From positions 1 through 28,450 of the forward strand of contig CAKRMZ010000018.1 of the NCBI GenBank assembly GCA_934365155.1: a DNA stretch of 28,450 nucleotides, written 5' to 3'. Shown here one piece after another: positions 1 through 7,170 of this stretch. Positions within the stretch are counted from its first letter, which is position 1, and the number at the start of each line of letters is the position of its first letter. The translations under genes were made by a program, and so were the position numbers. Source of the DNA: an uncultured Eubacteriales bacterium (GTDB lineage: Bacteria; Bacillota; Clostridia; Oscillospirales; CAG-272). The notes under the pieces are model-generated. The model was not told the DNA's origin. It did no database searches and was given only the letters and a program-made list of their open reading frames with translations.

Positions 1-1130
1 TAAATAGGTTGAGCAATCCATTCGCCCTTAGTATTCATATAGCCGTAAAAGCCGTTTTTCTCAAGCAGCATAACTCCGTTTGAATAAGAGACAATGGTGT
101 AGTCCTCGGGAATTTCCGCCTGTGTGCCGTCCGGGCTTAAGAGAATGGTGCGATCGGATTCAATGATGCGCCAGCTATAGGTGTTATAATGCTGAACACG
201 GCGAACTAAAATATATCCGTCGTCAAAAAAATAGAAACCGATGGACTCGGGACCGTTGGTGTCGGGCAAGGTATATTCAATGCGAACGTCATTGTTTTTG
301 GAGTTAAAAATTACATTGCCGGTGCTGTCATAAAATTCACAAAATCCACGATCGTTCTCAGAATAAAATCTTGCGCTGAAGGATGTGTCGCTTCCGTAAT
401 ATGACGGCAGGTCCGCTGCGATGGGCAAGATGTTTTGCTCGGTGGAATCGATTTTTTCAAAATCTTGGGTTTCGGAATTGAATATATAATAGTCCTCATC
501 AATTTGAAAGACCGGAAGCCCGGATTTTGTTCGTGTATAAGGAAACGAAAAGCGTTCGATTTCAAGCGATGTTTTCAAAGATTTTCCGCTTGAGTCCATT
601 AATGTGAAACGGCCGGAGTCCTCCGAAATAATATATCCCATATATAAATCCAAAGCCGGTCGGGTGACGGTTTGCTCGGATATTACCGTTGTGTAGGAGC
701 CGGTATCTTTTGCTTTTTTTTTGATCAAGGGAATTGTTTTTGTGCTGAAAGAGAACTGAGCGGGAAGCGCTGTGCTTTGCGTTTGACGGGCAAGCGCAAA
801 AGCATCGGAGGAGTAGACTGCATCCGAAATATAATACCCTTGCGTGTTAAGCTGTCCGACGCTTGAAAAACGCGTGGAAATATCAGCAATTTGAGTTTCT
901 GCAGCGTTCATCAGGCTTTCCTGCGAACGGAAGCTGCGAACGGAGAGCTCATACGATTTTGCAGGCGATATCGGAGAAGAGCTTGAAGAAGAGTCTGTTG
1001 GAGATGTGACGACGGTGCTGTCGCGATCAATAAAAGAAATGTCATAATAACCGGCAAAATATAAAACAGCGGCAATGGCAATGAACACGGCAAGCAGAGT
1101 GAAAACAATGATATATAACTTTCTTTTCAT
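1..1130 (-). CDS. WG-repeat-like membrane-anchored protein, C-terminus cut by window edge
   Basis: The frame is open from an ATG at 1130 to the window edge, giving 376 visible codons with the C-terminus missing. Residues about 5-24 form one hydrophobic segment, so the protein is probably an N-terminally anchored extracytoplasmic protein. A Ser/Thr/Pro-rich linker (about residues 39-57, including six serines in a row) leads to the outer domain. The last visible residues (about 356-376) contain a GFYGYMNTKGEW motif typical of WG (KWG) beta repeats, and other repeat-like stretches of the type 'xxGxxxFxS' precede it. A weak ribosome binding site (AAAGGAA) lies upstream, 11 bases after the rlmH stop, so it is probably the third gene of the transcript starting near 2815. 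Its function is unknown; WG-repeat proteins are mostly uncharacterised surface or binding proteins. Confidence 0.75.
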   Translation of the reverse strand, partial: MKRKLYIIVFTLLAVFIAIAAVLYFAGYYDISFIDRDSTVVTSPTDSSSSSSPISPAKSYELSVRSFRSQESLMNAAETQIADISTRFSSVGQLNTQGYYISDAVYSSDAFALARQTQSTALPAQFSFSTKTIPLIKKKAKDTGSYTTVISEQTVTRPALDLYMGYIISEDSGRFTLMDSSGKSLKTSLEIERFSFPYTRTKSGLPVFQIDEDYYIFNSETQDFEKIDSTEQNILPIAADLPSYYGSDTSFSARFYSENDRGFCEFYDSTGNVIFNSKNNDVRIEYTLPDTNGPESIGFYFFDDGYILVRRVQHYNTYSWRIIESDRTILLSPDGTQAEIPEDYTIVSYSNGVMLLEKNGFYGYMNTKGEWIAQPI

Positions 1131-1141
1131 ATTCGATTCCT

Positions 1142-1624
1142 TTATTTGTGATACTTTCCTCCGCTTAGAATTTGAAAAGCGCGGTAAAGCTGTTCGGCTA
1201 ATATTACACGGGCCAATTGATGCGGAAAGGTCATTTTTGAAAAAGAAAGCTTTAAGTCCGCACGAGCTTTAATTTCTTCGGATAAGCCGTGAGATGAGCC
1301 GATAATCAGCGCGATTTCGGAGTAGCCGGATGTCCCGGCTTGTTCCAAGGCCTTGGCAAAATCCTCGGAGCTCAAGACTTTGCCTTCAATACAAAGTGCA
1401 ATGGTAAAAGCCTTGGCCGGCAAAAACTCATCAATTTTTTGGGCTTCCTTCCGAAGGATTTCTGCAATTGCCGCCGACTCGTTTTTAGAGCCCGATTTTT
1501 CCTCTTTCAGTTGAACGGAAACCAATTTGCAGTACGGCTGCAGACGTTTTTCATATTCCCTTAGCGCTTCGCGCCAATATTCTTCTTTGAGGGTTCCGAT
1601 TGATATAATTGTTATAGTAGTCAT
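1142..1624 (-). CDS. rlmH: 23S rRNA (pseudouridine-1915-N3)-methyltransferase RlmH
   Basis: RlmH is a SPOUT-class methyltransferase that uses SAM to methylate pseudouridine 1915 in helix 69 of 23S rRNA, as a homodimer in the cytosol. The 160-residue product matches the usual family length (about 159). Typical RlmH features are visible: an N-terminal I-x-I-G-x-L-K-E start, the IIGSSHGLSEE segment that corresponds to the knotted SAM site, and the C-terminal LARVILAEQLYRAFQILSGGKYHK-type tail, which contains LAEQLYRA and GGKYHK. The ATG at 1624 was chosen although the frame is open to 1726, because it gives the family length and lies 4 bases after the upstream stop. No clear ribosome binding site precedes it, so translational coupling to the upstream gene is likely. 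Confidence 0.95.
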   Translation of the reverse strand: MTTITIISIGTLKEEYWREALREYEKRLQPYCKLVSVQLKEEKSGSKNESAAIAEILRKEAQKIDEFLPAKAFTIALCIEGKVLSSEDFAKALEQAGTSGYSEIALIIGSSHGLSEEIKARADLKLSFSKMTFPHQLARVILAEQLYRAFQILSGGKYHK

Positions 1625-1628
1625 AATT

Positions 1629-2783
1629 TTATTCAGAAAACAACTGCACGGTAATCCCCTGCGATTGCTCGGCAACGTTGTAAATTCTGGTAACTTCTTT
1701 CCGCTTTTGATTGGGATGCTCATCATTATAACGATGAATGCCGTTTAATAAAAGCGATTTTATATTTTCCTGATCGGGATTGTAATGCGGGCAGATTTCA
1801 ATATAATTTTGTCCTTTTTCCGCGGATTCACACAACTCTTTGTATATGATATCGCAAAGCTCGGCTTCATTTTCGGCGCAAAGGCCGCGGCTGCGATAAT
1901 AATTGGTTTCATCATCGGCAGCAAAGGCCGTGGGAAGGTCTATGCTGCGTGTTTTTTGAATTTCGCTGTCGCTGAGGTTAAAGTAACCGTGAAATACAAG
2001 AGAGGGGGCAAAATCAAGATCTGCGTCATCAAATGCGGCATCCATATGATAGTAATGCTCTCCGATTTTGACAAGACACCAATATAGGGTATTATTCTCG
2101 GAATCTTGACCGCTCAGCACATAGCAGGGAATGTCCATTTTCGAAAGAAGAAGCTTTGCCGCGAGTGCATATCCGCGATTATCGGCGCAGTGATCGACCA
2201 AAACTCCCCAGGCGCTGCTTGAGGGAGTTTGATTTGACGGTTCGCTGTTCAATCGGCACAGCGCAATTATTTTATCATGGATTGCAAGCTCAACGGAAAA
2301 AGGATCGTTTTTTTCATCTGAGAAATTCAGAATTTCCGAAACAGTAGCATCCATTTTTTTCTGTTGCTCCAGATATTCATCGTGCGAAAAATAATAGGAA
2401 AGCTGAATCTGAGATCCGTATGGATATTCGACCAACGATATCCCGGAAAAATCAACGAAGTAGAGCTCGGGATGGTCCAGCCGCAATGCATGAAGTACAT
2501 TTTTTGCATTGTAAATATCAAAATGATAGGGAAGGGCTTCACTACTCAATTCAAATGTTTCGGCGGCGGACAGAATGCTTTTATAAAGAAGCTGTTCTTT
2601 ATAGGATAGATTGCTGTAATAATATAACAGTATATCTTGCTCCGGATTTTGCAATTCGACATCTGCTTGTCTTTTTTTAAATAATTGGTCTTGCCGGAAT
2701 CTTAATATTGCGACTGTCAATAGGGGGATCGCAACTACGATGACAATGGCAGACAGCCAATAAAGACGGACATTTTTCTTCAT
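1629..2783 (-). CDS. Membrane-anchored transglutaminase-like protein, probably catalytically inactive
   Basis: The 384-residue protein has a short basic N-terminus and one membrane segment (about residues 8-27), so the rest is probably outside the cell. Residues about 191-250 resemble a bacterial transglutaminase/protease-like core of the form G-x-L-V ... GYA ... I-x-C-Y-V-x-S-G ... W ... Y-H-x-D ... DD. In active relatives the pattern is A-V-C-x-G-Y-A followed by H-A-W-N and then a conserved Asp. Here the aligned residues are Asn202, Leu233 and Asp248, so two of the three catalytic residues are missing; the nearest Cys is at 199. The ATG at 2783 (MKKNVRLYW) was preferred to an upstream ATG at 2843 because GAGGGC precedes it at good spacing and the predicted promoter overlaps the upstream start. 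rlmH follows 4 bases after the stop. The role is unknown; it may bind peptide or cell-wall ligands. Confidence 0.8.
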   Translation of the reverse strand: MKKNVRLYWLSAIVIVVAIPLLTVAILRFRQDQLFKKRQADVELQNPEQDILLYYYSNLSYKEQLLYKSILSAAETFELSSEALPYHFDIYNAKNVLHALRLDHPELYFVDFSGISLVEYPYGSQIQLSYYFSHDEYLEQQKKMDATVSEILNFSDEKNDPFSVELAIHDKIIALCRLNSEPSNQTPSSSAWGVLVDHCADNRGYALAAKLLLSKMDIPCYVLSGQDSENNTLYWCLVKIGEHYYHMDAAFDDADLDFAPSLVFHGYFNLSDSEIQKTRSIDLPTAFAADDETNYYRSRGLCAENEAELCDIIYKELCESAEKGQNYIEICPHYNPDQENIKSLLLNGIHRYNDEHPNQKRKEVTRIYNVAEQSQGITVQLFSE

Positions 2784-2814
2784 TTTAAAGCCCTCAAAAT
2801 CGATTGATAAAAAT

Positions 2815-2843
2815 ATTGTATCAAATCCGGAAAAACATTGCAA
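2815..2843 (-). promoter_or_regulatory. Sigma-A-type promoter for the transglutaminase-like/rlmH/WG transcript
   Basis: On the minus strand, TTGCAA (2838-2843) is followed after 17 bases by TACAAT (2815-2820), both close to consensus. Transcription would start near 2808, about 25 bases before the ATG at 2783. A terminator just upstream (2893-2920) separates it from the preceding gene, which supports an independent promoter here. Confidence 0.7.
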
Positions 2844-2892
2844 TATCCGTTCGGAATATTATTTTTATTCCGACGAAATTTTTTAAAAAGTG

Positions 2893-2920
2893 AAAAAGAA
2901 AGCTGCAAAAAGCAGCTTTC
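2893..2920 (-). terminator. Rho-independent terminator of the 3D-domain gene
   Basis: A perfect 9-bp stem GAAAGCTGC/GCAGCTTTC (2898-2906 with 2912-2920) encloses a 5-base loop. On the minus strand it is followed by a run of T (complement of 2893-2897). It lies 10 bases after the stop of the 3D-domain gene. Confidence 0.85.
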
Positions 2921-2930
2921 AAAAAGTCGA

Positions 2931-3926
2931 TTATTCTAAGATATAAGCACGCATGGCACGAACGCCGAAACGCAGCAAATCCGATTCTTCTCCGGGTAGG
3001 CAAAGGTCGATTTTGTTGCCCTTAATCGATCCGCCTGTGTCATAGGCCAACTGCACTCCGTAATCACCGTAATCACCGACTACATAGACCTTGGAATGCA
3101 ACGGAATTACCGTAGGATCTACGGCAATGACCCCTTCAATCGCCGGATGCCCCGTAGCTGTCATGCCGCCCACTTCATAGGCTGTCGCAATGACATCTAA
3201 ATAATATGAGAAAGAATAGCTGTTCCCGTCGGCACCGATCAGCGTGCCGCCGACTCCTTGCAAATAAACAGCTGTCTGCGGCTCGGAAATCGTATCCTCC
3301 GCAGTTACTTTTTGTTCGACGAGCTCACCGTTGACATATTTTTGCTCAATTGTCTTGCGGCAAGATCCGTTTTTCCCTTCGGTAACCAATTGGGTTGAGC
3401 CCTTTGGAATCGTTTGCACGTTTTCGATTTTTGTAGTGTAGGGAATCACCTCGTCTACCGTGACGGTTTTGTAATCAATATCGTAAATAACCAGATTCAT
3501 ATTATCTTCCACAACGCTGTCTAACGGGTGGCTTACGACATCGGTTTCGCTAAGGTCGATATTGAGCTGTTGAATGATTTCACTGACTGTCACCTGAGAG
3601 GTGCTGACTAAAAACGAGTCCGAATAAGGCATATTCACCGTAATAGTGACTTCCGGTTGATATTCTGAGAATAATCGGTTATGAATAACGGGAGCCTGCA
3701 CCTCGTCGCCTAAGTCCAAAGGATAAACATCGGACTTTTTCGGAGTGGAATAAATGGAAAAAGCAGCGATGATTGCAAGGCAAGCTCCTAACAGTGCAAA
3801 GCCAACAAAAAAGTTTACCTTTGCATGCTTGAGTTCTGACAATTGCTTTTGTGAATTTTTATTGTCGGAACTTTGGGTTATGTGCTTTTTTAAGTTAAAT
3901 AATTTCAAAAATTTCAAAACTTCCAA
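2931..3926 (-). CDS. 3D-domain cell-wall protein with DUF348 and G5 domains (YabE/Rpf-like)
   Basis: This 331-residue protein has a cytoplasmic N-terminal tail, one membrane segment (about 37-58), a DUF348 domain (about 92-150), a G5 domain (about 152-222) and a C-terminal 3D domain (about 243-327). The three aspartates that name the 3D domain are visible in VDP (D270), YDTGG (D296) and NKIDL (D307); these domains share the double-psi barrel fold of MltA-type lytic transglycosylases. In the family this architecture belongs to YabE and related resuscitation-factor-like cell-wall hydrolases, so peptidoglycan cleavage outside the cell is likely but inferred. The start is a TTG, chosen because a strong AGGAGG lies about 5 bases upstream. 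It has its own promoter (3978-4006) and terminator (2893-2920), so it is a single-gene transcript. Confidence 0.88.
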   Translation of the reverse strand: MEVLKFLKLFNLKKHITQSSDNKNSQKQLSELKHAKVNFFVGFALLGACLAIIAAFSIYSTPKKSDVYPLDLGDEVQAPVIHNRLFSEYQPEVTITVNMPYSDSFLVSTSQVTVSEIIQQLNIDLSETDVVSHPLDSVVEDNMNLVIYDIDYKTVTVDEVIPYTTKIENVQTIPKGSTQLVTEGKNGSCRKTIEQKYVNGELVEQKVTAEDTISEPQTAVYLQGVGGTLIGADGNSYSFSYYLDVIATAYEVGGMTATGHPAIEGVIAVDPTVIPLHSKVYVVGDYGDYGVQLAYDTGGSIKGNKIDLCLPGEESDLLRFGVRAMRAYILE

Positions 3927-3948
3927 AGCACCTCCTCACAAAGATTTA

Positions 3949-3966
3949 GAAATACAACTGTATTTC
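3949..3966. promoter_or_regulatory. Perfect 8-bp inverted repeat in the leader of the 3D-domain gene
   Basis: GAAATACA (3949-3956) and TGTATTTC (3959-3966) form a perfect palindrome with a 2-base centre. It lies just after the predicted transcription start and before the ribosome binding site, where an operator for a dimeric repressor would act. The 2-base centre makes DNA binding more likely than an RNA hairpin. No regulator can be named. Confidence 0.4.
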
Positions 3967-3977
3967 ACAGAGTCTGT

Positions 3978-4006
3978 ATTCTATCACAAATATTTTAAAA
4001 AGTCAA
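3978..4006 (-). promoter_or_regulatory. Sigma-A-type promoter of the 3D-domain gene
   Basis: On the minus strand, TTGACT (4001-4006) and TAGAAT (3978-3983) are separated by exactly 17 bases. The predicted start near 3971 gives a leader of about 45 bases that contains the inverted repeat at 3949-3966. Confidence 0.75.
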
Positions 4007-4185
4007 GTCTTTTGCCGGCAAAGCCCTTTGGCAAGCTACTTTTCGGGTTATTTCTGCCTTAAAATACAAGATAAATTTAAATTCGACGAAGCGGTTTTTA
4101 TAAAAGAATCATTGAAATATATGAGGGAAAATCCTTTTTTATAATAAATCTTTTAAAATTTATTTTTATACTTTTTAAAAAATGC
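4007..4185. other. AT-rich intergenic stretch with no gene
   Basis: This stretch lies between two divergent promoters. It is very A/T-rich with several runs of T or A, and I see no open frame with a ribosome binding site, no RNA gene and no convincing terminator in it. Confidence 0.5.
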
Positions 4186-4214
4186 TTGATTTTCAAAAAT
4201 TGATATGATATAAT
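4186..4214 (+). promoter_or_regulatory. Sigma-A-type promoter of tRNA-Glu
   Basis: TTGATT (4186-4191) and a perfect TATAAT (4209-4214) are 17 bases apart, and the tRNA begins 18 bases after the -10 element. Confidence 0.8.
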
Positions 4215-4232
4215 ACTAAAGCTGTCGATTAC

Positions 4233-4307
4233 GGCCCGTTGGTCAAGTGGTTAAGACTCCGCCCTCTCACGGCGGCTTCAGGAGTTCGAATCTCCTACGG
4301 GTCACCA
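4233..4307 (+). tRNA. tRNA-Glu (anticodon CTC), CCA encoded
   Basis: The cloverleaf folds fully. The acceptor arm is GGCCCGT with ACGGGTC (one G-T pair). The anticodon arm is CCGCC-CTCTCAC-GGCGG with anticodon CTC at the expected loop positions. The T arm has the loop TTCGAAT, followed by discriminator A and an encoded CCA at 4305-4307. A consensus promoter lies upstream and a terminator about 55 bases downstream. It reads the codon GAG. The gene stands alone, not in a tRNA cluster. The spacer between the tRNA and the terminator can itself fold (CGAAC with GTTCG, flanked by TATAA with TTATA, 4316-4342), probably as a 3' trailer. Confidence 0.96.
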
Positions 4308-4361
4308 TTGGAGTATAATCCGAACACTTGGTTCGTTATAGGAGCATTGTTCGGAAGAACA

Positions 4362-4403
4362 AAAAAACACCGAGCAGAACATTTACTTTGCTCGGTGTTT
4401 TTT
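4362..4403. terminator. Terminator after tRNA-Glu
   Basis: A perfect 15-bp inverted repeat, AAAAAACACCGAGCA (4362-4376) with TGCTCGGTGTTTTTT (4389-4403), encloses 12 bases and ends in a T run. The A/T flanks are symmetric, so it could work on both strands, but the tRNA on the plus strand is the obvious client. Confidence 0.85.
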
Positions 4404-4512
4404 GATATTCGCATTGCTTGCATTTGCCGCGATACCGATGGCAATGACCGCAGGGGAGAATGTGTCGGAAAGTTTGTTTCCGTCCGGCAAGAAAACCCAA
4501 AAACAAAGACTT
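4404..4512. other. Intergenic stretch between two terminators, no supported gene
   Basis: Plus-strand translation from 4402 gives a short hydrophobic stretch (FALLAFAAIPMAMTAG) followed by a basic tail. It has no ribosome binding site and no stop before the next terminator. This may be the worn remnant of a gene or chance. No gene is called. Confidence 0.3.
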
Positions 4513-4540
4513 AAAAAAGCAGCCGTCGGCTGCTTTTTTT
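4513..4540. terminator. Short symmetric hairpin terminator
   Basis: GCAGCC (4519-4524) pairs with GGCTGC (4528-4533) around a 3-base loop. It is flanked by six A on the left and seven T on the right, so it could work in both directions. No gene that clearly ends here is visible; it may insulate the surface-protein promoter from tRNA read-through. Confidence 0.65.
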
Positions 4541-4609
4541 CTTTTGAACGGCTTTGAATTTCGGGAATAATATTTTCGTATTTTTAGGAGGAATTTTTCC
4601 GAAAACCAC

Positions 4610-4638
4610 TTGTGATTTTAATCAAAATATGCTACAAT
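4610..4638 (+). promoter_or_regulatory. Sigma-A-type promoter of the surface protein gene
   Basis: TTGTGA (4610-4615) and TACAAT (4633-4638) are 17 bases apart. Transcription from about 4645 gives a long leader of about 195 bases before the ATG at 4841. Confidence 0.65.
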
Positions 4639-4644
4639 TTTTAC

Positions 4645-4840
4645 ATGAAATCGGGGTATAGAAAAAGACCGTTTTTTATGCCCTGCTTTCGGCTTTTTTA
4701 CGTTTGCGGGAATGGCGGAAGGATCGGTACTAAAGCTCGAAACCAAACTGACAAATCAAGATCTGCCGAAAGCGTATTTAAACCCTGTCCGCTGCTTAGG
4801 AGACATCCGTCAACGGATAATATGAAAAACGGAGGAAAAA
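4645..4840 (+). other. Long 5' leader of the surface protein gene, with a possible 37-codon reading frame
   Basis: The leader is unusually long for this window. It holds an ATG-started frame at 4712-4825 (37 codons, starting MAEGSVLKLETKL and ending DIRQRII) whose stop lies 15 bases before the surface-protein ATG. No ribosome binding site precedes that small frame, so its translation is doubtful. I do not recognise a known riboswitch. The real ribosome binding site (ACGGAGG) lies just after the small frame. Confidence 0.3.
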
Positions 4841-6880
4841 ATGAAACAACGGTTATTTGGTTTGATGATGGTCTTGTGCTTGGTGTTGTGCCTGATACCG
4901 ATGCAAGCCTTTGCAACCAATGAAGAAGAAGTGATCAAACTTGACGTTGCCATGGCGAACACGGAAAATGAAGACTACAAAGTCATGGATGATGCCATTA
5001 ATATTCGAAAATCTGATGTGGTTTATGAACTGAGCGGAACCACGAGCCGAAAAATTCAAATGTGGGGAAGCAACGATCTGGATAACATCAAGACATTCTA
5101 CCTGCGTTTGAATAAGGCCGAAATTACCGGCGGCATTACCTTCTGGAACGGGTCCGGTGCCCGACTGGTCATTGAGGTCGTGGACGGTACCGAGAATACG
5201 ATTAGTCGTGTGTATTCCGTTAATTTGACTATTACTGGATCCGGTACTCTGAATTCGGGTGATTTGGGTGTTACGCAATGCAAAGATACTCGTAATCCCA
5301 GTGCTTTGTATATCAAAGATACCACGATTAAGGTAAACAATCACGGAAATGCAAGCCAATGGAACGGTACCTGCGTGTTGGACGGAAATGCCAATGTTAC
5401 CTATAATAATACGGCGGATTCTCCGGCGCTGAATCTGGGACAGACCAGTCAGTTTACTCACTCTCTCACGATGAAGGGCAATTCCAAACTCTATTGTCTG
5501 CATTCCAATGCCGCTGAGCCGTCGGCATATTCTGTCAGCGGTTTCCAGGGATCCAGTGTTGAATTCATTCAGTTGCAGGATAACGCTTATTTTGAAGCTC
5601 AGGGAAGAGACGGCAGCGGTGAGTACCTCGGATACGGCATTCTTACTCCCGGTGATATTAAAATACAGGATAATGCAACCATCAAAGTAACCTCCTACGG
5701 CGAGGCTTTGTGTATAAACGGCGATTTGATTGCTACGGGCGGCAAGATTATTACAAAGAGTGAAAACGGAGCCGGCATCTTTTCTTATAACGGTGGCAAG
5801 ATCAATATCAGTAACGCCGAGGTAGAGGCGGAGGGAAGTACCCCTGCTTTGTACGGTGACGGCGGTGTGATTCTTGAAAATTGCAAAGTTAAAGCGAACT
5901 CTGCGGACAGCTGCGGTATCTATTCCCCTAATGATATCAAAATCAAAGACAGCTTTGTCAAAGTTTCGGCGGTTGAAGACAGCGACGGCATTTATGCAAA
6001 AGGCGCCACCACGATCAGCGGTTCTTGGATTGAGACCTCCGGCGGAGAACAGTTTGCTGTAGCCGGTGACCGCATTGAAAACAGCGTGCTCTTTAACAAG
6101 AACAAAGGCAAAGTCATCGGAAATGCGGTGATTCCCTTTGATGAGACTGTTACAAACGAATTGGAACTGGATATTCCGGAGGGCACAACAATGACTGTTC
6201 CGGAAGGCAAAACTCTAACAAACGACGGCAAAATCTCTGTTATCGGTACGATTGTACGCGAAGGTACCATAATCTGCAACAGCCATTCCGGCGGGGAAGC
6301 AACCTGTACCGAACAGGCAAAATGCGCAGTTTGCGAACAGAAATACGGTGATCTTGATTCTGGGAACCACACCGGTGAAAAGATCTGGATTACCACCGAG
6401 ACCACGCATAAACAGAAGTGGGATTGCTGCGACCTTGAAACTGTTGCCGAAGAAAAGCATAACTGGGAAAACGGCAAATGCAAGGATTGTAATTTAGAAT
6501 GCGCTCACTCCGGCGGAAAAGCAGACTGTGCAGAAAAAGCGGTTTGCGAAATCTGCGGACAGAAATACGGCGAGCTTGCTCCGAACAATCATGCCGATCT
6601 CAAACACTTCCCGGCAAAAGCGGCTACCAAGACCGCTGAGGGAAACATTGAGTATTGGTATTGTGACGGCTGCAAAAAGTATTTCAGCGATAAAGATGCC
6701 ACCAAGGAAATTTCAAAAGCGGAGACTGTTACGGAAAAATTGAAAGACGACGGTTCTTCCGATTCTCCCAAGACCGAAGATAACAGCCATATGTCTCTGT
6801 GGATCGCTCTGCTGTGCGTCAGCGGCGGTGCGTTAGCCGGAACATTGGCGGTTAGCAAAAAGAAAAAGTTCGGCAGATAA
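4841..6880 (+). CDS. Secreted repeat-rich surface protein with a sortase-like C-terminal anchor
   Basis: This 679-residue protein begins with a classical signal peptide (residues 1-25, hydrophobic core then AFA cleavage site). Residues about 60-440 are rich in short G/N/D-punctuated beta segments (ITGG, DNATI, GNSKL, NGDLI) that suggest a right-handed parallel beta-helix. Two Cys-rich repeats follow near residues 482-512 and 556-586 (HSGG-x-A-x-C-x5-C-x2-C-x2-KYG), then a third unit with YWYCDGCKKYF, as in many uncharacterised gut-Firmicute surface proteins. The end has a sortase-signal layout: SPKTE (642-646), a hydrophobic segment (about 651-671) and a KKKK tail. The usual Gly of xPxTG is Glu here. 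The start is supported by ACGGAGG 6 bases upstream. It has its own promoter and terminator and so is monocistronic. The role is probably adhesion or surface binding; the ligand is unknown. Confidence 0.8.
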   Translation: MKQRLFGLMMVLCLVLCLIPMQAFATNEEEVIKLDVAMANTENEDYKVMDDAINIRKSDVVYELSGTTSRKIQMWGSNDLDNIKTFYLRLNKAEITGGITFWNGSGARLVIEVVDGTENTISRVYSVNLTITGSGTLNSGDLGVTQCKDTRNPSALYIKDTTIKVNNHGNASQWNGTCVLDGNANVTYNNTADSPALNLGQTSQFTHSLTMKGNSKLYCLHSNAAEPSAYSVSGFQGSSVEFIQLQDNAYFEAQGRDGSGEYLGYGILTPGDIKIQDNATIKVTSYGEALCINGDLIATGGKIITKSENGAGIFSYNGGKINISNAEVEAEGSTPALYGDGGVILENCKVKANSADSCGIYSPNDIKIKDSFVKVSAVEDSDGIYAKGATTISGSWIETSGGEQFAVAGDRIENSVLFNKNKGKVIGNAVIPFDETVTNELELDIPEGTTMTVPEGKTLTNDGKISVIGTIVREGTIICNSHSGGEATCTEQAKCAVCEQKYGDLDSGNHTGEKIWITTETTHKQKWDCCDLETVAEEKHNWENGKCKDCNLECAHSGGKADCAEKAVCEICGQKYGELAPNNHADLKHFPAKAATKTAEGNIEYWYCDGCKKYFSDKDATKEISKAETVTEKLKDDGSSDSPKTEDNSHMSLWIALLCVSGGALAGTLAVSKKKKFGR

Positions 6881-6898
6881 CAGAATATTTTAAAGCAC

Positions 6899-6931
6899 AA
6901 AGCGGCTATCATTTTCGATAGCCGCTTTTTT
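6899..6931 (+). terminator. Terminator of the surface protein gene
   Basis: A 12-bp stem AAAGCGGCTATC (6899-6910) with GATAGCCGCTTT (6917-6928), a 6-base loop and a T run to 6931. It lies 18 bases after the stop codon. Confidence 0.9.
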
Positions 6932-7079
6932 GCTGCAAAAATTTTGATTTGGCTGTTCGGTTTGGAGCAGAGCAAAAGCCGGAAGTGCGTTTTGAAAGTT
7001 TTATATTGATTTTTGAAGAGAAGCAGAGCGGCAATGAAATCGGTCAAAGTGACATGCCGTAAAATCACATGGATAAAAG

Positions 7080-7110
7080 CAGAACACGGTGCAGTCCGCA
7101 CCGTGTTCTG
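7080..7110 (-). terminator. Probable terminator at the end of the arginine operon
   Basis: A perfect 13-bp stem CAGAACACGGTGC (7080-7092) with GCACCGTGTTCTG (7098-7110) encloses 5 bases. On the minus strand it is followed by CTTTTAT, a short T-rich tract. It lies 60 bases after the carB-dapF stop. The weak T tract leaves some doubt, but no other hairpin is near. Confidence 0.65.
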
Positions 7111-7170
7111 TGACATTCTTTTGCTGCTTTTTGGGAAGACAAGGGATTTTTACCGATTTAAATTTTGTCT

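Noticed and set aside
311..565. 84-codon minus-strand frame
   Set aside because: It is out of frame within the WG-repeat protein, whose own frame is open across the whole stretch to the window edge.
4239..4514. 91-codon plus-strand frame that begins inside tRNA-Glu
   Set aside because: Its first third is the translated tRNA gene and its middle is the terminator hairpin, so it is a spurious frame.
4402..4557. Hydrophobic plus-strand frame that looks like the end of a membrane protein
   Set aside because: It has no start with a ribosome binding site and runs through the 4513-4540 terminator before its stop; kept only as a possible worn remnant.
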